Source: Actinomycetes bacterium (GTDB lineage: Bacteria > Actinomycetota > Acidimicrobiia > Acidimicrobiales > RAAP-2). Taken from it: a DNA stretch of 10,480 nt. Each line of letters opens with the position of its first letter. Positions within the stretch are counted from its first letter, which is position 1. A program made the position numbers and the translations under genes. Where the stretch lies: NCBI GenBank assembly GCA_021826655.1, contig JAKAZC010000066.1, forward strand, positions 1 through 10,480, written 5' to 3'. The notes below the pieces were generated by a model that saw nothing but the letters and a program-made list of their open reading frames with translations, was not told the DNA's origin and did not search any database. Positions 7,094 to 10,480 of this stretch are shown here, in pieces.

Positions 7094-7286
7094 GTGGGGC
7101 TCCCTTGGTCAGCTACCCGATCTATGTCGGTGTGGCCACCCTGGCCGACGAGAAGCTTGGAACTGTCGTGGGGCGGTCTTCGGATCGCGGTGGTCGATCG
7201 CGCTGCAGATTGGCCTGCTGGTGGCCGTCTGCTTCCTGACCTTCGTCACCTGGAGGCGCTTCCTGGACCGGTCCGCGAGGCCCTGA
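7094..7286 (+). pseudogene. Possible tail of a membrane protein, frame-broken, unrecognised
   Basis: In one frame, 7108-7163 reads SYPIYVGVATLADEKLG. In another, about 7170-7286 reads GSRWSIALQIGLLVAVCFLT then FVTWRRFLDRSARP and a stop: one hydrophobic span followed by a basic tail. A single frameshift would join them into the end of a membrane protein. No start or ribosome site is apparent, and the end overlaps the ATPase stop region by 41 bases. I do not recognise a family. It may be an eroded neighbour cut off by the IS element, or merely chance. Confidence 0.25.
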
Positions 7287-9663
7287 GCCTTCCCTCGTTC
7301 ATCGGGGCGCGGCCACTGGCCGCGGACCGTTCCTGACGTGGCTCGTCAGCGAGCGAGAGGAAGTTCTCGTCCTCCTGGACGGTGTGGAGCTTCAGGATGG
7401 CGTGGAGTCCGTAGAGAAGACTGCGCACCTCGGTGACGTCGACATCGTCCATTCCGGCCCGGTCGATGTCGGACAGGAGCTGGCCCAGGCGACGGATCTG
7501 GTGGGTGATCTCGATGTGGGCCCGGCTCATGGTGGCCAAGGGATCGCTGCCCCCGAAGTAGAGACCGAGGGCAGGGTAGAGCACCTGCTCCTCGGCGTCC
7601 TCATGGGGTTGGACCTCATCGACCAGCATCCGGTGGACGGCTGTGACCTGGACCAGGGCCGCTTGTGGATCCAGGTCGTCCAGCGCGTCGGCCACCTCGC
7701 GCAGCCTGTCGATGTCGCTCCGAATGGCCAGGTGCTCCTCCTGGAAGCGTTGAGTGAGCAGTGAGTCCTCCGTGCCCAGCCGGGCCTCGGCTGGCCCGGA
7801 GCGCAGCGCCCGCAGGGCATTGAGGATCACGGCAACGTCGATCGCCTCCTGGAGGATCGCCCCCCACACTGCAGGCAGCAGCCCGGCTGCGGCGAAGCCC
7901 ATCGCCGTGAGCGAGAACCCCATGCCCACCACCATCGACTCGACTGCGATCCGCCGGGTGCGTCGGGCGATGGCCGCCGCCTCGCCCAACCGGTCCAGGC
8001 GATCGACGGTGAGCACCACGTCGGCGGCTTCCGATGCCGCGGTCGCCCCCCGGGCCCCGAGGGCCACGCCCACGTCGGCGAGCGCCAGTGCGGGTGCGTC
8101 GTTGATGCCGTCCCCGACCATCATGGTCGGCGCATGCCCAACCTCGAGCTTCACCACGTCGAGCTTCTCGGCCGGCGAGCGCTCGGCCAGTACCTCGTCG
8201 ACACCGATCACCGCACCGACGGTCTCTGCGACCTCCCCCCGGTCCCCGGTGACCATGACGATCCGGCTCACGCCGTTCCTGCGCAGCGAGCGAAGCGTGC
8301 GGGCAGCGTCCGGCCGGAGGGGATCGTCGAACACCAGCGCACCGATAGGTACGTCGTCGACACCGACGAAGACGGTGAGGGCGCCGTCCAGATCGGCCTT
8401 GCGCCGTGCCGACCGTGCCCAGGCAGGGGAGCCCGTGACTCCGCACCACGACGCCGTTCCCACGGCCACACGCCGGGCGGCGACGATCCCACGGATCCCC
8501 TGACCAGCGATCTCCTCGACACCGGTCGGCAGATCGAGCACGCAGCCCCGGTCGAGGGCGGCGCGGACGACGGCACTGGCGAGGACGTGGGGGGACACCT
8601 GGTCGAGGGACGCAGCGAGCTGGAGGAGTTCCTCGGCAGGGACGGGTCCAGATCGGACCACTTCGGCGAGCGCCGGACGACCGACCGTCATGGTGCCCGT
8701 CTTGTCGATCAACAGGGTCGTGCAGGTGGCCAGCCGTTCGAGCACCGCCCCGCCCTTGACGACCACCCCGCGTCTGGCGGCCCGGGACAACCCGGCGACC
8801 ATGGCGACCGGGGCGGCCAGGATGAGCGGGCAGGGTGTGGCCACCACCAGCACGGCCACCGCACGTTCGGCACCACCGACCGCCCAGGCGAGTGGCGCGG
8901 TCGCCAGCGTCACACCCAGAAAGCCGAGCGCATACCGGTCGGCCAGTCGGACCACGGGCGCCTGCGAGCGTCCGGCGTCGGCCACCAGTCGGATGACTCC
9001 GGCGTAGGTGCTGTCCGCCGCACTCGTCGTGGCGCGGAGGTCCATCGGCGCGCCGGCATTGATCACCCCGCTTCGGATCCGGTCGCCGACGACCCGTTCG
9101 ACCGGTAGCGATTCGCCGGTCAGGGCCGACTCGTCGAGCACCGTGGTGGCCGACACCAGCGATCCGTCGACCGGCACCACCTCGCCGGAGGCGACGAGGA
9201 GGAGGTCTCCGGGTGCCACCCGGTCGAGGTCGACGACGACCAGGCCCCCGTCCTCGTAGCGGTGCGCGGTCTTGGGTGCCCGCTCGAGGAGGGACCGGAG
9301 CTCGCGCCGCGCCTGACCGGCCGCCCATCCCTCGAGTGCCCGCCCACTGGCCAGCATCACACTGATGACCGAGCCGGCCAGGTACTCGCCGACAGCCACC
9401 GCGCCGACCAGTGCAAGAAGCGCGATGATGTCCACACCGAGGCGGCCGGCGACCAGACTCTCGAGCGTCGAATATAGGGACAGCGCGATCCCGCACCCGG
9501 CGACCACGATCCAGGTCAGATTCCCGGCCGTCCCCAGGCCGGCCAAGTGGAGGAGCCCGCCGACCACGAGCCCGGCGGACGAGAGCGCGAGAGGCACCGC
9601 GCTACCCAGCGGAGACACGAGCCACTCCGCACCTTTCAGGGTCCGTTGCTCCATCTGACCCAT
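7246..9663 (-). CDS. P1B-type metal-transporting ATPase with C-terminal hemerythrin domain (P1B-5/Nia-like, probable Fe/Ni exporter)
   Basis: An 805-residue inner-membrane pump. There is no N-terminal metal-binding domain; membrane spans begin at about residue 23. Motifs in order are LTGES (181-185, actuator), TPCPL in the transport helix (276-280), phosphorylated Asp320 in DKTGT, SPHVLA (357-362, where other P1B pumps have SEHPL), VTGDRGE (471-477) and GDGINDAP (517-524). A further membrane pair lies at about 576-617. Residues ~637-770 form a hemerythrin fold with candidate di-iron ligands H644, H687/E691 (HEDAE), H716, H754 and H760/E764-D765. TPC plus a hemerythrin domain defines P1B-5, the class of S. 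meliloti Nia (Ni/Fe) and an Acidothermus protein. The ATG at 9663 is chosen for its GAGG seven bases upstream and for starting just before the first helix; the frame continues upstream without homology. The last ~35 residues are a charged, low-complexity tail. Confidence 0.9.
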   Translation of the reverse strand: MGQMEQRTLKGAEWLVSPLGSAVPLALSSAGLVVGGLLHLAGLGTAGNLTWIVVAGCGIALSLYSTLESLVAGRLGVDIIALLALVGAVAVGEYLAGSVISVMLASGRALEGWAAGQARRELRSLLERAPKTAHRYEDGGLVVVDLDRVAPGDLLLVASGEVVPVDGSLVSATTVLDESALTGESLPVERVVGDRIRSGVINAGAPMDLRATTSAADSTYAGVIRLVADAGRSQAPVVRLADRYALGFLGVTLATAPLAWAVGGAERAVAVLVVATPCPLILAAPVAMVAGLSRAARRGVVVKGGAVLERLATCTTLLIDKTGTMTVGRPALAEVVRSGPVPAEELLQLAASLDQVSPHVLASAVVRAALDRGCVLDLPTGVEEIAGQGIRGIVAARRVAVGTASWCGVTGSPAWARSARRKADLDGALTVFVGVDDVPIGALVFDDPLRPDAARTLRSLRRNGVSRIVMVTGDRGEVAETVGAVIGVDEVLAERSPAEKLDVVKLEVGHAPTMMVGDGINDAPALALADVGVALGARGATAASEAADVVLTVDRLDRLGEAAAIARRTRRIAVESMVVGMGFSLTAMGFAAAGLLPAVWGAILQEAIDVAVILNALRALRSGPAEARLGTEDSLLTQRFQEEHLAIRSDIDRLREVADALDDLDPQAALVQVTAVHRMLVDEVQPHEDAEEQVLYPALGLYFGGSDPLATMSRAHIEITHQIRRLGQLLSDIDRAGMDDVDVTEVRSLLYGLHAILKLHTVQEDENFLSLADEPRQERSAASGRAPMNEGRLRASRTGPGSASR
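7308..7324. repeat. Interrupted palindrome in the 3' end of the ATPase gene, terminator-like
   Basis: The sequence CGCGGCCACTGGCCGCG can fold into a 7-bp GC stem with a 3-base loop. It sits in the coding sequence of the low-complexity tail after the hemerythrin domain, about 60 bases before the stop. It could be a terminator over which the reading frame has been extended, or simply GC-rich coding sequence. Confidence 0.3.
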
Positions 9664-9716
9664 CCTGCTGCCTCGGCCGCCTGAAGCGTAGGGCCGAAGG
9701 TCAAGGCCGCTACCTG

Positions 9717-9731
9717 TCTCCTGGCGGGAGA
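9717..9731. promoter_or_regulatory. Small inverted repeat in the ATPase leader, possible operator
   Basis: TCTCC-TGGCG-GGAGA is a perfect 5-bp inverted repeat located 54-68 bases upstream of the ATPase start, within the 169-base gap to the upstream peptide gene. A metal-responsive repressor site would be expected there, but the repeat is short and matches no operator that I recognise. Confidence 0.2.
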
Positions 9732-9832
9732 TCGTCGCTGTTCGGCATCGGAGGGCAGGTTCACGATGTCCGGGCACAGGCGGGCCGGGTGCGTGGCTGG
9801 CACCCAAGCTGACGAAGTCCCCAAACGGCCGA

Positions 9833-9907
9833 CTACGCCCGACCGACGAAATGGTCGATCGCGACGACTACCAAGACAAGGACGAGCGTTCCAAGACCGA
9901 TGTACAT
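9833..9907 (-). CDS. 24-residue single-span membrane peptide, unrecognised
   Basis: ATG at 9907 to TAG at 9833. The product begins MYIGLGTLVLVLVVVAI, one uninterrupted hydrophobic helix, and ends DHFVGRA. The sequence AGAGGG nine bases upstream of the ATG could bind the ribosome. The gene is on the same strand as the P1B-5 ATPase, 169 bases upstream of its start, so it may be co-transcribed. Very small single-helix subunits accompany other P-type pumps (KdpF with KdpB, for example), but there is no sequence evidence for such a role here. The reading frame continues upstream without homology, so the ATG is the sensible start. It could still be a chance ORF. Confidence 0.4.
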   Translation of the reverse strand: MYIGLGTLVLVLVVVAIDHFVGRA

Positions 9908-9947
9908 ACTCGCCAACCCTCTCGGGCCGCGGGATCTGCAACCCATC

Positions 9948-9958
9948 GTGTTCAACAC
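9948..9958. promoter_or_regulatory. 11-bp palindrome upstream of the peptide gene
   Basis: GTGTTCAACAC is a perfect palindrome about a central base, roughly 40 bases upstream of the ATG at 9907, where an operator could overlap a promoter. No -10/-35 pair is clear next to it. Confidence 0.2.
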
Positions 9959-10029
9959 CAGGGGCTGCGCTCTTCTTGACCAACTTGCCGAGGTGCCTTC
10001 GTCGGTCCCCGATTGACCGACCTCCACGA

Positions 10030-10122
10030 TCAGGCAGCGGAAGCCGCTGGATGGACGATGAATCCCTCCTGCTTGTGGAGGACGCCCTTCGCCTTGTCGA
10101 TGCCCTCCGAGTGGATCTGGGC
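10030..10122 (-). pseudogene. Short CsbD-like C-terminal fragment
   Basis: A minus-strand frame between stops reads DAQIHSEGIDKAKGVLHKQ followed by EGFIVHPAASAA. The spacing D-x-Q-x3-EG-x2-D-x-AKG-x-L resembles the second half of CsbD stress-response proteins (EGKxDxAKGxLKxA). Codon choice is G/C-rich at third positions, as expected for coding DNA here. Its 5' end is cut where the IS3 3' fragment begins on the other strand. The match rests on few residues and is tentative. Confidence 0.3.
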
Positions 10123-10252
10123 GTCCTACGTCCACGTCCGCCGGCACACCTCCATCGGCGATCTCAGCCCGGTGGAGTTCGAAGCACTTCACACCGCTGC
10201 GAACGTCGCGGCATGATCCTGCCAGCCAACCTGTCCCGAAGAGCGGGTCAGG
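10107..10252 (+). mobile_element. IS3-family relic, 3' end of orfB with right terminal repeat
   Basis: The plus-strand codons SEWIWASYVHVRRH followed by TSIGDLSPVEFEALHTAANV and a TGA (10214-10216) are the C-terminus of an IS3 OrfB (usual form FEWIEAYYN-RRRH-SIG-LSPVEFE). The candidate right inverted repeat is at 10231-10252. Sequence before about 10107 does not match the transposase. The piece starts at the same SEWI codons at which the element at 6464-7074 stops, and it is in the opposite orientation. Confidence 0.75.
10231..10252 (+). repeat. Candidate right terminal inverted repeat of the IS3 element
   Basis: It begins CTGTCCCGAAG and ends GCGGGTCAGG, 14 bases past the orfB stop. It matches 14 of 22 positions with the left repeat at 7053-7074. 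This is the usual distance and polarity for the right end of an IS3 element. Confidence 0.5.
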
Positions 10253-10304
10253 CACCCTTACGCCCATGAGCCGTGCTGGCGCCACCACCGGTTCCCGCGG
10301 AGAT

Positions 10305-10355
10305 GGCGCTGGGATGGGAATCTCGGGAGTCGTTCCCGGGGTGCCCGCCAGCGCC
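10305..10355. terminator. Nested inverted repeats downstream of tRNA-Ala
   Basis: An outer stem GGCGCTGG (10305-10312)/CCAGCGCC (10348-10355) encloses an inner stem GGGAA (10316-10320)/TTCCC (10333-10337) with a 12-base loop. The structure begins 19 bases past the tRNA 3' end on the minus strand, so it may terminate or stabilise the tRNA precursor. There is no T-tract. The rest of 10253-10373 shows no gene. Confidence 0.35.
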
Positions 10356-10373
10356 TGACCAGCACCTCTTCGG

Positions 10374-10446
10374 TGGAGGTAAGGGGATTCGAACCCCTGA
10401 CCTCTTGACTGCCAGTCAAGCGCTCTACCAACTGAGCTATACCCCC
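10374..10446 (-). tRNA. tRNA-Ala (anticodon GGC)
   Basis: A full cloverleaf of 73 bases. The acceptor GGGGGTA pairs with TACCTCC and includes the G3-U70 wobble that is the alanine identity element. The D arm is GCTC-AGTTGGTA-GAGC and the anticodon arm is CTTGA-CTGGCAG-TCAAG with GGC at 10413-10411. The T arm has the loop TTCGAAT closed by AGGGG/CCCCT. The discriminator is A. The CCA end is not encoded (ACCG follows), so it must be added enzymatically. Its 3' end faces the rearranged IS3/ATPase region. Confidence 0.96.
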
Positions 10447-10480
10447 GAAGACGGATCAGGTTATCAGGAGGGCACCTGAC

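Noticed and set aside
7616..9496. 626-codon minus-strand frame inside the ATPase gene
   Set aside because: Same strand, other frame, Arg/Gly-rich, no motifs; the ATPase frame carries all P-type signatures.
9664..9807. 48-residue N-terminal extension of the P1B ATPase
   Set aside because: No homology or signal; ATG 9663 has a spaced GAGG and stands just before the first membrane helix.
10273..10479. Plus-strand frame with GIRTPDLLTASQALYQLSYTP
   Set aside because: This is the well-known false protein made by translating the antisense of a tRNA gene; the tRNA-Ala explains it.
1..10480. CRISPR array, prophage or toxin-antitoxin genes
   Set aside because: No regularly spaced repeats, integrase, structural phage genes or toxin families were seen.

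Overview
The window is GC-rich bacterial DNA. GTG starts, strong G/C third positions, a fused OleBC enzyme and a GAF/EAL protein of the 'DDAGAGY' type all point to an actinobacterium. A member of the Acidimicrobiia is possible, but that is a guess from protein style, not proof.

Left part (1-5910). On the plus strand is the 3' part of a PAS-PAS-GAF-EAL cyclic-di-GMP signalling protein (1-1421). It has lost most of its GAF and EAL domains and looks like a decaying gene. Convergent to it, on the minus strand, is a complete three-gene operon for head-to-head long-chain olefin biosynthesis: oleA (5910-4894), a fused oleBC (4888-2426) and oleD (2358-1408). OleA condenses two fatty acyl-CoAs to a beta-keto acid and OleD reduces it to a beta-hydroxy acid. 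The OleC half closes the beta-lactone with ATP, and the OleB half decarboxylates the lactone to a cis-alkene. A TAACCT -10-like box lies 3 and 6 bases before tandem GTG codons, so oleA mRNA may be leaderless. A perfect 15-bp hairpin at 1335-1373 probably ends transcription from both sides.

Middle (5911-7245). A gene-poor stretch is followed by a short fragment resembling a phosphoesterase (phospholipase C-type) protein, then a badly damaged IS3-family insertion sequence on the minus strand (about 6464-7074). Next come about 170 bases holding only a possible broken membrane-protein tail.

Right part (7246-10480). On the minus strand is a heavy-metal P-type ATPase with a TPC transport motif and a C-terminal hemerythrin domain. 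This is the P1B-5 (Nia-like, iron/nickel) architecture. A 24-residue single-span membrane peptide is encoded just upstream. Beyond it, on the plus strand, lies the missing 3' end of an IS3 transposase together with a right terminal repeat. The two IS3 pieces look like halves of one element split by an inversion of about 3.6 kb that carries the ATPase gene. The window closes with a tRNA-Ala(GGC) gene on the minus strand whose 3' end faces this rearranged region, as at many genomic-island boundaries.

I see no CRISPR array, phage genes or toxin-antitoxin pair. The operon and the ATPase belong to described families. The least ordinary observations are the split IS3 with its predicted inversion, the ATPase-hemerythrin fusion with its peptide neighbour, and the layered decay of the EAL protein.
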